Part shown: positions 45,584-55,855 of the stretch, piece by piece
Position numbering within the stretch: the first letter of the stretch is position 1
Layout: every line of letters begins with the position of its first letter
DNA from: Metaphire vulgaris
Taxonomy: Eukaryota; Annelida; Clitellata; Crassiclitellata; Megascolecidae
DNA: 64,000 nucleotides
Direction of reading: 5' to 3'
Assembly: GCA_018105865.1 (NCBI GenBank)
Contig: JACLAT010000046.1
Location: 522,501-586,500 of the forward strand
Translations under genes and position numbers: made by a program
The notes under the pieces: model-generated
The model's database searches: none
The model's input: only the letters and a program-made list of their open reading frames with translations
What the model was told of the DNA's origin: nothing

Positions 45584-46160
45584 GTGAACTTATTACGAAG
45601 GAAGGAACTTGTTATTATTATGGATATTATTATTATTATTAACTGTCGGATTGATCAATCTTTGATGTGTAGTGTATGTTGATTTAACTTGTGTCCGTAT
45701 TTACCCTGTATCTATAAAAGGATGCGTGTTATACTTGAGTATTCTATGGTATATGATCTGATGTCGCCGATGTAATCATTGTTCCAGTGTGCTGTCTAAA
45801 TACGGTCTTATTCATAGGCCTAAGGCGTAAGTCGTTAACAGTCACATTAATCCAAGTCAAAACAACTCTTTATAAGTAATATTGCACTGGTCTACATTTT
45901 GAAAAAAATGTTCTGCTGACCTAAGTATTTTTGCTGATTTACCCAAATGAAAAGTGCTGATTCCAGATATAAAGTCAAAAATATGCAATACTTCCATTTT
46001 TTTCGCAAATAATGAATGATTTATTAGAGGTGTTACAGTCAAATATCAATATATTCAAAATTCTGAAGATGCGATAACACGTAATATATTTTATGCAAGC
46101 AAAAATGAGCCAACCGTTTAACCAAGAGAGCAATAAGAGCAATAGCTAGCTATCTAAATT
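44971..46160. other. no gene; (TA)n(GT)n microsatellites
   Basis: TA run 45362-45415 followed by GT 45419-45438, and a second TA run at 45548-45582. No coding signal. Confidence 0.5.
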
Positions 46161-46166
46161 TTAATT

Positions 46167-47532
46167 TTAGGCAGGAATCTCTCTTCTCTTTTTGGATACT
46201 CTGTTATAGTTATGATCACAGTTGTCACGCTGTAAACACCAACAGTAGTCTGCCATCATATACGAGTTCCATCTGCCTTGATACCTACGATCCATGGTCT
46301 TGATTTCTTGATGGAAGCGTTCTTCTTGTTCTTCAATCATAGCTACAAGATTTGAAGGGAAGTCGTTCACATGACTATGAAGGAAATGCAACTTGACAGT
46401 CATGTTTGCTCCCAGACTTCGATAAGCAATCAGCAAAACTAAAAGGTCATAATTCTCGGCTCTGAGATTGCCAAGAAAGTCATTAATCAGGTCGGAAAAG
46501 CATCTTGTTACAACAATCACATCCCATTGATTCAATAAATCCTCTGATGTTGATGCAGTAGGCATAGACAAACTTTTCCACATGGAGATATTTAAGAAGA
46601 TCTTTCTCTCTGCCACAATACATAAGCATGGTTCCTATAGAGTCAACAGGTTCTATTCCTTCAGTCTTCAATCCAGTAACTCTGCTGACGACACTTCGGT
46701 AGATCAAGATCTCGTATAAGGACATTCAGCTCAGCTTGGTTGAATGGTTGGCGCATTCTAGCATCAACTTCTGGGGCCACGAAATCTTCGTCATCGGTGT
46801 ATGTTGACTGATAGAATTCATCGTCGTCGGAAACTTCCAAAGTAGTGCAAATAGGTACAGGAACTTCGTCACAGTGAGCAACCGGTCTCAGAGCAGTAGC
46901 ATAGCATGCCAATGGCTACTATGGGTCGAGCCATGGGCGGCACACACGAACGGGGCGGCAAATTGAGCGGCGATTACGTTTTTTGCTTGTCAGGTTGTCG
47001 AAGAGTTTTGGCGAAGGGGCGGCAAAACTTAGAAGGGGCGGCAAATTCGGCCGCGACGACCTTTCTTTGCTTGTCAGTTATAATAGAAGCAGGATGGGGC
47101 GGCATTTTTTCCAGGAGCCATGGGCGGCACGAGACCACACTACGCCACTGTCTCAGAGCAGAGGGAGAGATTTGAGTACTGTTTCGAAGATTTTGTCTTT
47201 GTGAACATGCCTGCAACATTTACCAGGCAGAAGTAACAGTCATCAGCATGGTTCCAAGGCTCTCGCCACACCATTGGAACTCCAAAGCTAAAACTTTTTC
47301 TCTCACCTTTAGTCCACTGTCTGACGTTTTCAACACATGTTCTGCACACTTTATGTTGTGGCCAAGGTTTTCCTGATCACCCAATTTAACTCCGAAATAT
47401 GCATTCTAAGCTTTATGCACAAATTCAAACACACTTATCCTTTGCTTAGGTGTTGTAAAACAACCACAAATGTAAAAAAATGTCAGGATCATTCCTGAAC
47501 CGTCCACGAGGTGTTTGAGTGCTGGATGACAT
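46167..47532 (-). pseudogene. uncharacterised invertebrate protein family, copy 1
   Basis: The minus strand starts at ATG 47532 (MSSSTQTPRGRFRNDPD) and reads in several frames FYICGCFTTPKQ, NAYFGVKLGDQENLGH, FGVPMVWREPWNHADDCYFC, then across a MITE PSALRPVAHCDEVPVP, DEDFVAPEVDARMRQPFNQA, then LINDFLGNLRAENYDLL, VKLHFLHSHVNDFPSNL and RRYQGRWNSYMMADYCWCLQ with a stop at 46167. From memory, this MPRKC...CYFC...HFLHSHLD...RYQGRW architecture belongs to a repetitive, unnamed family in invertebrate genomes, in full copies several hundred residues longer. The middle is missing here. Two CxxC pairs suggest zinc binding at the N-terminus. Function is unknown, and a mobile-element origin is plausible because of its copy number. 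Confidence 0.72.
46894..47150. mobile_element. hAT-like MITE inside family-U copy 1
   Basis: A 257-bp element runs from CAGTAGCATAGCATGCC to CACTACGCCACTG with perfect 8-bp duplications tctcagag (46886-46893, 47151-47158). It shares GCCATGGGCGGCAC and GACGACCTTT with 57270-57534. Dropping the element plus one duplication leaves the host frame PSALRPVAHC uninterrupted. Confidence 0.93.
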
Positions 47533-47553
47533 ATTCCACAGAAATCTAGTTAA

Positions 47554-47625
47554 CTCCTTAACTGGGGATCCCGGATATATCCGTCCATTTTACATTGAGT
47601 TACAGTTAAATACACGGTTAAGGGG
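47554..47625 (+). mobile_element. 72-bp TTAA element (copy 3)
   Basis: CTCCTTAACTGGGG to CGGTTAAGGGG, flanked by TTAA at 47550-47553 and 47626-47629. It lies 22 bp upstream of the family-U copy 1 start, in the opposite orientation to copies 1 and 2. Confidence 0.93.
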
Positions 47626-47629
47626 TTAA

Positions 47630-48159
47630 TAGAGTTAAATTTGCTGCGACTGGTAAGCCTCATGAACGACTGAATGCTACCGTCAGTTTAACGCTGCTTA
47701 TACAGATCTATAGCCATAATATGCTGACGTCTGCAGTTTAAAACTGCCTATTAAGCTAATGTACTAATATGTAAACAGTAAATGAGTAGACAGCGTTTTG
47801 CAGAAAAACACTGGATGTGACTGGAGGAAACGGGTGTGATTTTTGGATTCAGCACACCAAAATGCAAAAAGATCTCATGTTATCTTCAAGTCAGTAAAAT
47901 TGATATAGACCAGTGTTCTCACTGTGGTGTAGGCTATCCCCATTAAATTTAAACTATTGAAAGCAGTATATTGAACAAATGTGGCAAATTTACGCCTTTT
48001 TATTCTTAAACTAATACGATGTTGTACCTGCAAATTTATTGTTTGCCTTTTTCTTGTTATGTACTTTAATCATATTAATCATAAGTTGCTTGTTGGGAAT
48101 CGAATTTCAAACAGTTTTATCAATAGTCGTTCATCTGTGACAGAATTAAATGATACTCA
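47630..48159. other. no feature recognised
   Basis: AT-rich. The frame at 47981 runs into the tandem repeat and is not a gene. Confidence 0.45.
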
Positions 48160-48362
48160 CGGCTGTGGTCAATGGTCCCGTAGTCAAACGTCCGCTGCTA
48201 TCGATGGTCTTTTGTCAAACGTCGGCTGTGGTCAATTGTCCAGTGGTCCGCTGTGGTCAAACGGGCAGTGGTCAAAAGTCCGCTGTAGTCAAACGTGCAG
48301 TGGTCAAAAGTCCGCTGTGGTCAAACGTCCAGTGGTCAAAAGTCCGCTGTGGTCAATCGTCC
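48160..48362. repeat. 32-bp tandem repeat of two 16-bp halves
   Basis: GTGGTCAAAAGTCCGC alternates with TGTGGTCAAACGTCCA. The last three units are nearly perfect and the earlier ones decayed. Confidence 0.88.
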
Positions 48363-48699
48363 TAGAATCCCATTGTATAGGGAATTCCAATAATCAAGTC
48401 TACTGAAATACATGAAATTTGCAGCCAATTGTCACGATGTTGATTATATTGCTGAAGAAGAAATCTGAATGAATACATACGTCTAATGTATTTCAACTTG
48501 TGTCCAATGTAAACATTGTTTTGACGTGACTTACTTATTTCCGAAAGCTCAGGTTAATTTATTTACAATTGACCTCTACTGTAGTTAGAACGATATACAG
48601 CTGTAGGCCTAATAGTAGACAAGTAATTAAAAAAAGCTAAAGAAAAGAGCGTTTTACACTTCACACATGAACAAGATGTTAAATAAGTGCGTTTGAAGT

Positions 48700-48843
48700 A
48701 AGGAATTATGAATGCTCTCGCTGCCCATAGTTTGTGCGTAGAGCGTCACGTGTTCCAATGAGACAGTTGGAAATCCCCGTAGAGTTAGGCGTACCATTCT
48801 AAGTATGGGCAACCGGCACTGGATACGATAAGACCATTGTAAA
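48700..48843 (+). repeat. 140-bp dispersed repeat (mate at 34977-35118)
   Basis: Same sequence blocks and order as 34977-35118, including AATGAGACAGTTGGAAATC. No target duplication is seen at either copy. Confidence 0.8.
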
Positions 48844-49001
48844 CTCATACACTTGACTTAAAATAATTATTGTGTAATTAAGGAATATTAATGAATATTC
48901 GAGAACAATCTTTTTTAAATGCTCACCACATTATTTGCCGCAACTGTATTCCACGAAAATAAATCACAACGTAATTATGCATTTGCATGAAATAAAAAAA
49001 C

Positions 49002-49042
49002 GATATATATATATATATATATATATTGGCCTATATAATATT

Positions 49043-49113
<71 letters not shown>
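49002..49113. repeat. (TA)n, (TA)n(TG)n microsatellite
   Basis: TA 49002-49025, a TATATTATA-type spacer, TA 49050-49090, TG 49091-49113. Confidence 0.95.
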
Positions 49114-49115
<2 letters not shown>

Positions 49116-49425
49116 AGTTAAGTCATTTCGACTCATTTGGTTTCAACTGAAATAAAAGATTTATTGTTATCATAAAGAATCAGCATTTTCTTTATTGCGA
49201 CAATCGCTTTTTCACAACAAATTACACTAGTCAACAAAATAAAAAAAAATTTCTGTCACAGAAATGAAAAAGTCTGATTCTATTACAGTTTTTTGCAAGG
49301 AATTCAGATATGTACTTAGAAATTCTCCATCACGTAACATTTTTCAGTGACACGTAGTTTAAATTTCTACTATATTGCTCATATAACATTATATGTGTTA
49401 TATGAATATTGTAACCTGCAGTCTC

Positions 49426-50380
49426 CTAAAAGGTAGTTGCATATGATTTTCTACGATATTGTACCTCAGGAACATCCCTTTTAAGAGTCCAACAATAGTC
49501 TGCTAGCATAATGGAGCTCCACTTGCCCTGGTACCTATTTTCCATTACTGAAATGTCCTGATGAAACCTTTCTCCGTGTTCATCGCTTTCTGCTCCTAGA
49601 TTTGCAGGAAAATAATCCAGGTGTGAATGCAAAAAGTGCATTTTTTAAGACATGTTACATCCCATTTCAATAGAGTATCCATTAATTTTGTGCAGTTGGC
49701 TGCCTTGTTATTTCCCAAGAAGTCGCGACAATCTTAAAGGAAATCCATGCAGCTCTTTTAGTGTCATTCAACTGAGCATCAAAGTTTTCATCTTTCATCA
49801 GTTTTCTAATATTAGGCCCTACAAAAATCCCTTCTTTGATTTTCACCTCACTTATTTGTGGAAATGTATTTCTAAGATATGCAAATCCTAGTCCACTTCT
49901 ATTCATGGCTTTTACAAAGTTCTTCACGAGACCCAACTTTATATGGAGAGGAGGTAGATATACTTTATTCGGCTCCACAAGTGGATTATGAATGTTTTTT
50001 GCCTCATACTTTTTTTTCTGCCTCATGGCAGATGGTAAATTTGTGTAATTGACAGTTTGTTGTGATTTGGAAGTAATGCCTGCAATGTTTGTAAGGCAAA
50101 AGTAACAGTATGTCAAGTGATCTCTTGGTTCCCTCCAGATCATTGGAACAGCAAACTTCATGTGTCTAACACCCTTGACCCAACTTGTTAGGAGTCTGAC
50201 ACAGGTTATACAGCTGAAATGAGAGGCCCTGTATTTGTCCTAATCGCCAATTTCACATCCAAAGTACCGCTTATAACATGTCTTAACAAGCGGAGTAAAA
50301 CGCCTTCTTTGCTTCTTAAAAGTAACATCACCGCAAATGTAGCAAAAGGAATCCGGATGATTAGTACACTTTCTAGGCAT
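49426..50380 (-). pseudogene. uncharacterised invertebrate protein family, copy 2
   Basis: Starts at ATG 50380: MPRKCTNHPDSFCYICGDVT, FKKQRRRFTPLVKTCYKRYF, an in-frame stop within GD-DKYRASHFSC, CVRLLTSWVKGVRHMKFAVP, MIWREPRDHLTYCYFCLTNI, LPSAMR, then a jump to NPLVEPNKVYLPPLHIKLGL, GFAYLRNTFPQISEVKIKEG, FVGPNIRKLMKDENFDAQL, and after a frameshift MHFLHSHLDYFPANLGAESD, EHGERFHQDI and NRYQGKWSSIMLADYCW. Same family and orientation as 46167-47532. The part between the Cys-rich head and the PPLHIKLGL block is deleted. Conserved CxxC pairs (CYICGD, CYFC) suggest metal binding. No known enzyme motif is visible. Confidence 0.75.
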
Positions 50381-50384
50381 TTCA

Positions 50385-51030
50385 AAATGACTACAAAGAA
50401 CAAATAACCCTTACATTATATTAACTAAGTGCTCTATATTAAATAGCTTTAGGCAAGCTCATGCCAGATGGGACTTATTTCAAGCAATATAATACAAGTC
50501 ACACTTGCTCATATCAGAATAGAACACACAATTCATGACCCATCGTTTTCTGCTTGTATCAGCCAGACACATAGAACAAAGGGCCTGGATATATTATTAC
50601 AACATGACTCAACATTTATGCTGTGGCTGACAACATACAATAATATATTATAATTGGTTATGATGAAATTTTTTGTATACTACTTCGGTTTACTGAAATA
50701 AAATTGCATTGGCTATTTCACAGTAAGGTATATTCTTTAATAGACGATATCTCCTGAAGTATGGGTGATGGAAAAATTCTGATTACATATTTGGAAACTA
50801 CGTGAAAAACTACATATGGAACAGACCAGAGCGATTCTGTGACAAAAATTGTGTTTACCAGTGTTATCATTGAAAGATGATGTATTGCTTTATATCTAAA
50901 AAAAACAATTATCTTATTGGAAATTCAAACGCATTATAAATTGAGCCCAAGAGTGCATTGCTAGGAAGGCAAATTCACCCTAATGTCCACGTGGCTATAT
51001 CCCGTCTGTACAGGACATATTCATCGTTTC
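50385..51030. other. no feature recognised
   Basis: AT-rich spacer between the family-U copy and the kelch ORF, holding the kelch 3' flank. I see no clear polyadenylation signal pair to prefer. Confidence 0.4.
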
Positions 51031-51035
51031 TCGAT

Positions 51036-52004
51036 TTATTGCATAGGAAATTCCATTTTCCCAGAGGAATACACTACTGAAGGTTTTGGTAATTTGGCGT
51101 GATGTGACCATTCAATCGATTCATCGTTTAACACATTCGCAATGAGAACACTTCTGACGTCGTCTCGATAAATCCACTTTCTATTTCCATCCACATCCTT
51201 TGTATAAACACCACCTCCGATGACAAATAATTTGCCATTATGAACAATCATACCAAAATGACTGACGTCAGTCTTAAATTGATCTCTCATTTGAAAAGTT
51301 CCTGTATCAAAATTATATATGAAGCATTTACTGTGTCCAAGTAAAATAGCCTTGTTTTCCCACAATACAGCGCGTAGAAAACAATAAGCCACAGGCATTC
51401 GCTTTGAAATCAGAGTACAGGAGTTTAACTTCGTGTCATACACTTGAACATAGTCGCCTTCTCTGTTATTGGCGTCGCGTCCGCCAAAGATATAGAGTGA
51501 AGATTTAAAAGGCACACAAATACCAGAGCTCTGAATAGCATGAACCAGTTTTCCAACAGTTGTACATATATCCTCAATTGTATCGTATGCTTCGACGTCA
51601 TCGAGTGTTATTCTACCATCATCCACCCATCCACCGCATATATACAAAACGTGATCAACAAATGCCACACTGTGCCTTCGTCTGCCTCGAATCATGGTAT
51701 TACAATATTCCCAGTTAGATGATCGTGCATCGAATTTCCAGATTTTGTCCCAATTCTTTTCTAATCCAGTTACGAAGAGTGAATTGTCATAGACGGCAGC
51801 TGCAGATTCTTTATCCATTTGAGGTGGCAATTGTCCTATTGTAGAAACCTCGCCTTTTCTATTTACTTTTATTTTTACGACATTTCGGTACATTCCATCG
51901 TCGTTGACAAAGCCAGCCACAAGTATACAGCTTTCGAATCGAGTCGAAAATTCTGAAAGACAACAGACCAAATAGCTGAGAATGTCGAGAGTTACGGAGG
52001 CCAT
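51036..52004 (-). CDS. kelch-repeat protein (KLHL-type propeller)
   Basis: An intact 322-codon frame encodes a kelch beta-propeller. Blade signatures are YICGG (residues 121-125), YIFGG (171-175) and VIGG (261-264). Tryptophan/Tyr-containing strands (WKFDARSSNWEYC, VYDTKLNSC, YNFDTGTF) alternate with them, giving about six blades. Propellers of this kind in kelch-like proteins hold substrates for cullin-3 ubiquitin ligases, where a BTB and BACK domain precede them. Neither is present here. The residues before the first blade (ILSYLVCCLSEFSTRFESCI) and a TTGCAG about 30 bp upstream would fit a terminal exon joined to upstream exons, but an in-frame stop 10-12 codons before the ATG also allows a stand-alone protein. 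No frameshift or stop interrupts it, unlike almost everything around it, so it is likely functional. No signal peptide or membrane segment is evident. Confidence 0.85.
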   Translation of the reverse strand: MASVTLDILSYLVCCLSEFSTRFESCILVAGFVNDDGMYRNVVKIKVNRKGEVSTIGQLPPQMDKESAAAVYDNSLFVTGLEKNWDKIWKFDARSSNWEYCNTMIRGRRRHSVAFVDHVLYICGGWVDDGRITLDDVEAYDTIEDICTTVGKLVHAIQSSGICVPFKSSLYIFGGRDANNREGDYVQVYDTKLNSCTLISKRMPVAYCFLRAVLWENKAILLGHSKCFIYNFDTGTFQMRDQFKTDVSHFGMIVHNGKLFVIGGGVYTKDVDGNRKWIYRDDVRSVLIANVLNDESIEWSHHAKLPKPSVVYSSGKMEFPMQ

Positions 52005-52370
52005 CTGTTTATGCCGTCTGTTGCTGCAATGAGGACACTGCTGCTACGAAATACATTAGCAAATGTTTGAATGAGCAGAACAGTGGATTTGCTCAAATAG
52101 ATTCAAGCATAAGAATCCGAGATCTTCGCTTTATTAGTGCCTTAGTGTTCAGGTACAGTGAACATTGATAACTCTATACGGTTTATACTGCTACATTTTT
52201 TGACGAGAGACTAGAATTACAGCGTTTTTAGATAAAATGCATGGCAGGAAATCCGTTTCAGATTTTTTCACGGAGAAAGGCGAGTTTAGCGGATAAGCGA
52301 GGGACGAAGTAACGAGGTTTTACTGCAGATTCGTTCCATCTCTCATGTGATGAGTTCTACTGTACATTAA

Positions 52371-52952
52371 CCCTCGTAGAGTGTAAGGGGGCGTAAAATT
52401 ACCCAATTCCAGTAAAAGCTTCGCATCTTTTTACTGTTGCACTGTAAACAATATGCCTTTATGACTTTTCCTAAAATTATATGTTTTCACTACACAAAGG
52501 CCACATTTTAGACATTTTGTGTGCTGCCCACTAGCGGTGTCGGTCGACGTCGTCTGATATTTTACATTAGTGATGTGTCTATCGAAATGCATATGAACTG
52601 TATAAACACTGAATATACACTGTATCTACAGTGCATATACACCGTCTATATACTGTACATGCACTGTATATACACTGTATAGACACTGTATACGCTGTAT
52701 CAATGCTTTGTTGTCAATGCGACTCGCCCATACGTATCTTTTCAAACTGCGCAGGCTTTATATGCTCTGCATGGTGCTGTAATTTTTTTCTTGCGTTTTA
52801 ATACAACGCATATCATACATGTTGTATGGCAAAATTACTGGTTGTGGTATAAATTTCCTAAGCATTACCTTAATATTCATTAAATATCAGTGGGGGTAGA
52901 ATTACCCCTCATTACAGCAAAGGCATCGAAAAAAGTCTGCACCCTACGAGGG
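52371..52952. mobile_element. 582-bp TTAA element, CCCTCGTAG ends
   Basis: CCCTCGTAGAGTG to CACCCTACGAGGG, flanked by TTAA at 52367-52370 and 52953-52956. Subterminal AAATTACCC and GAATTACCCC are inverted. TTAA flanks and C-rich termini point to piggyBac-type mobility. It carries no ORF of note. At 52600-52700 it holds an imperfect ACACTGTATATAC tandem repeat. It lies about 360 bp upstream of the kelch start. Confidence 0.88.
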
Positions 52953-52956
52953 TTAA

Positions 52957-54180
52957 GACTAGTAGGCCTACTTCAACTGTTCTACCATAGTGATCTATAA
53001 TTGTACTGTAAATGTACTGCAATGCTGACCTATCAGAGCCAAGAACAATCAACAATAATATAATAATAATAATAGTAGAAAACGTGATTAAATAAAGCGG
53101 GATGATGGGCAATTTTATGGAATTCCTCAATCGGAAAAATGATACGAGCGGCGCTTGTTGCAAATAAGTTTCAAATGTTGTAAACCACGCATAATTTCAA
53201 AATACTTCCCAAATCTGCAATCAGTGTCAGTCACCCTTCTCTCTACGGTCCTCGATCCTTGACAATTTCGTCGCGTTGTTTTTCCAAGACTGATCTATAG
53301 CCCAGTTAAGGCAAATATCTCTTAAAATGGCGCGTAACCCATGGTTTTGGGCAACTAGATATCTACTATATCTAGATATCTACTATATCCTTTTATAGCC
53401 GCTAAACCATATAAAACTAATGATGGATACCAATCGAATATAAAAACATATATACAATATTATAAAATATTGCGTCATTGTCATAGAGTAGACCCATACG
53501 ACCCATAGAGTAGTCATTAGTCGACTCATTGAAACATTGCCATCGGTGTTTTGACCATCCAGGAATTTAATCTCTATTATCCGCCAAACATTTAGTGGTA
53601 TATGCAGTGAATTCGTCTGTTGTTAATTAAGCTGCCATCTACTGTATACGGATGCTAGGTCTGTCATACTGTAGGCCTACATTCCTATAGCAGATTTTCC
53701 AACCGTTTTGTTATCTTTCCCCGGATTCTTTCGCTCACTGACGTGTGTTGCATTCGTTTTCCTATTTCCTCGTTTGACAGAAATGATGAAAGTGAGAATT
53801 GTAGATACACTCTGTATATTGATCTGTGGGCTCCCGACAAATGGGCCTCGCATTTTGACGACACGGCGATTCGCCGACACGAATCGCGTGTTGGTGAAAT
53901 GCTATGCAATGTATAGTATTGATAAGACGGCTATTCGTCGACATGATACTGCATAAAATACTTATAAGAAAGGACAATTAATGTACACCTTAGCAAGTAA
54001 GTTGGCTACATATGGGAACAAAAAATTCACGGAGCAGGAAGCGACTGAAACTAGAGCTGAAATTCATTTATTGGATGAAATTTGAAGTCGATGCAATTAT
54101 GCGTGTGATGTTATTTAAATAGCCGATTGATTGATTTATTTTATTTATTATTTTATTTATTCCATTAATTATTTCATTTA
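52957..54180. other. no gene recognised
   Basis: 53825-53950 resembles the GACA/CGAC motif repeats near 29820. Short frames near 53700 lack family features. Confidence 0.4.
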
Positions 54181-54184
54181 TTTA

Positions 54185-54478
54185 TACAGGACAATTTATT
54201 CGGCGCCGTAGGCATAACTAAGGCTAAAGTCAAAGTCACCTAACAACAAAAAGAAACTTTAAACAGATGCGTCTTAATACTCTTCAGGATCGCTCCGGAC
54301 GTGGTCTCCATAGTAATCTCCTTCGGTAAGGTGTTCCACAGCACTCGATTGCCTCTCCGAAAGGATCTGTCCCCGAAGACTACAGCCTTGGCCGGAGGAG
54401 GGACCAACAGCGGATTGCGTCCATGGCTAAATCTTGTGCCTCGCTCCATGACAAACCCATATAGACCAAATCTTGTTC
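54185..54478 (-). pseudogene. CR1-like LINE C-terminus
   Basis: VMERGTRFSHGRNPLLVPPP, VFGDRSFRRGNRVLWNTLPK, ILKSIKTHLFKVSFCC and a stop at 54240, then a tail with CGCCGAATAAATTGTCCTG and AT-rich repeats. It directly continues, in the same strand and open frame, from the LINE segment ending near 54480, so the two elements are fused. Confidence 0.85.
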
Positions 54479-55855
54479 GGTTGTTTTCTTCCATGTTATC
54501 CTCGGTCTGCCTCTCTTTCTTTTGTTGTTTTTCTGGTTGCCAGTCCATTGCTTGCTTTGGGATCCGGTTGTTTTCCATGCGCTGTAGATGTCCAAACCAG
54601 CGCATTCTTCGTTTTCTGAGAATCTCTTCCATTGTCTCTTGACCTGTCAATCTTCTAATTTCCACATTGTTGATCATATCAACATCTGGAGAGAAGCACT
54701 TATTCTCTATTCCATCAGCGACCTGTACCAAACCAGCTTGTGTCTTTGTGTCCTCTATCTTTCCACGTCGTCCTGGAAGTTCAAGTTAGTCGCCGTCCGT
54801 CGGGTATGCGCCAAAGTCAGCCGCATTGGCTGCTGCGTGAAAGTTCGGCGGATTTGCGGTTGGCTGTCGTTTCTGGACTCTGGACTTCGCTGGATTTTTC
54901 ATCTTCGTCGGATTTGCCGATATCGATGACGGAACTATCTTCTTGCGGAAGACCGCTTCTTCAGGAACTTCTCCGGTGGTTATATCCGCACGGAGAAACT
55001 CCTACTACCAACTCGCGGACTTTCAACATCATCTTCCGCTCCTCGTTGGCATGTCAATGTGGCTGCAGTTTTCCTTGAAGGACCGCTTCTAGAGGACTTT
55101 GAACCGGACTTCTTCACGGCAGCAAAGTTCTTTCCATCATCACAGTGGATTTTAACATCGCAACCTTCTGACCTTCATTGATATGTCAGCGGTGTCAAAG
55201 CGCTTTTGATTTTGGATTTTAAACCATGCGTACAGCGCTATATAAATTGTCCTGGATAATAATAATAATATCTTTCCAGTGTATGTTTAGGATCTTTCGC
55301 TGCCATTTATGGTGGGTACCCTCAAGCCGCTTGAGGTTTGCTTTAGACAGTGGCCACAATTCCGCTTGATATAGAAGCGTGGAGAGCACAACAGCCTCAT
55401 ATAGTCTGATTTTAGTCCTTACACTGATTTTGGTACTCTTCCAGATATTAGTCGGTTTTGCAAATGCACCGTGTGCTTTACCAATCCTAGTCTTTATTTC
55501 TCCATCACAGTTTCCATCCCTATTTACTTGACATCTCAGATAGCAGAATTCTTCCACTATCTCGATATCCTTACCGTCGATGTCCAGTTTCCCAATATTA
55601 GTGGTGCTATTGCTATTTGTCATTATTTTGTTTTTTCAGCATTTATTCTTAATCCAATTTTCTCAGCTTCTGTTTTAGTATTCTCTGTAAGCTTTTTGAT
55701 CTCGTCCCATGTTGTGGAGAGGAGGGTTACATCATCAGCAAACTCCAAGTCTTTAAGGTTATCCTTGTGTGTCCAATTTATTCCACTGTTGCATTCATTC
55801 GTAGCTCTTCTCATGATGTAATCCATTACCAGAAGAAACATGACAATTAGAATAC
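54479..55855 (-). pseudogene. LINE reverse transcriptase, 3' half (non-inverted part)
   Basis: On minus from 55855: CIL-MFLLVMDYIMRRATNECN, KDLEFADDVTLLSTTWDEIK (catalytic FADD), KIGLRINAEKTK, IDGKDIEIVEEFCYLRCQVN, IRLYEAVVLSTLLYQAELWP and RLEGTHHKWQRKILNIHWKD. After an inserted sequence (54735-55270) it resumes with RRLTGQETMEEILRKRRMRW, FGHLQRMENNRIPKQAMDW. One frame change lies near 55622. This is the back half of an endonuclease-type LINE polymerase. Its front half is in 55856-57261 on the opposite strand. Confidence 0.88.
54735..55270 (+). mobile_element. retroelement-like insertion in the LINE
   Basis: A plus-strand segment ends GCGCTATATAAATTGTCCTG then (ATAATA)n, the 3' signature of other retroelements here. 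It splits the polymerase between HWKD and RRLTGQ. The body has no protein family I recognise, so a SINE or a truncated LINE 3' UTR is likely. Confidence 0.65.

Noticed and set aside
47981..48406. Ser/Trp-rich ORF over the 32-bp repeat
   Set aside because: Open only because of the tandem repeat. No family feature or codon evidence.
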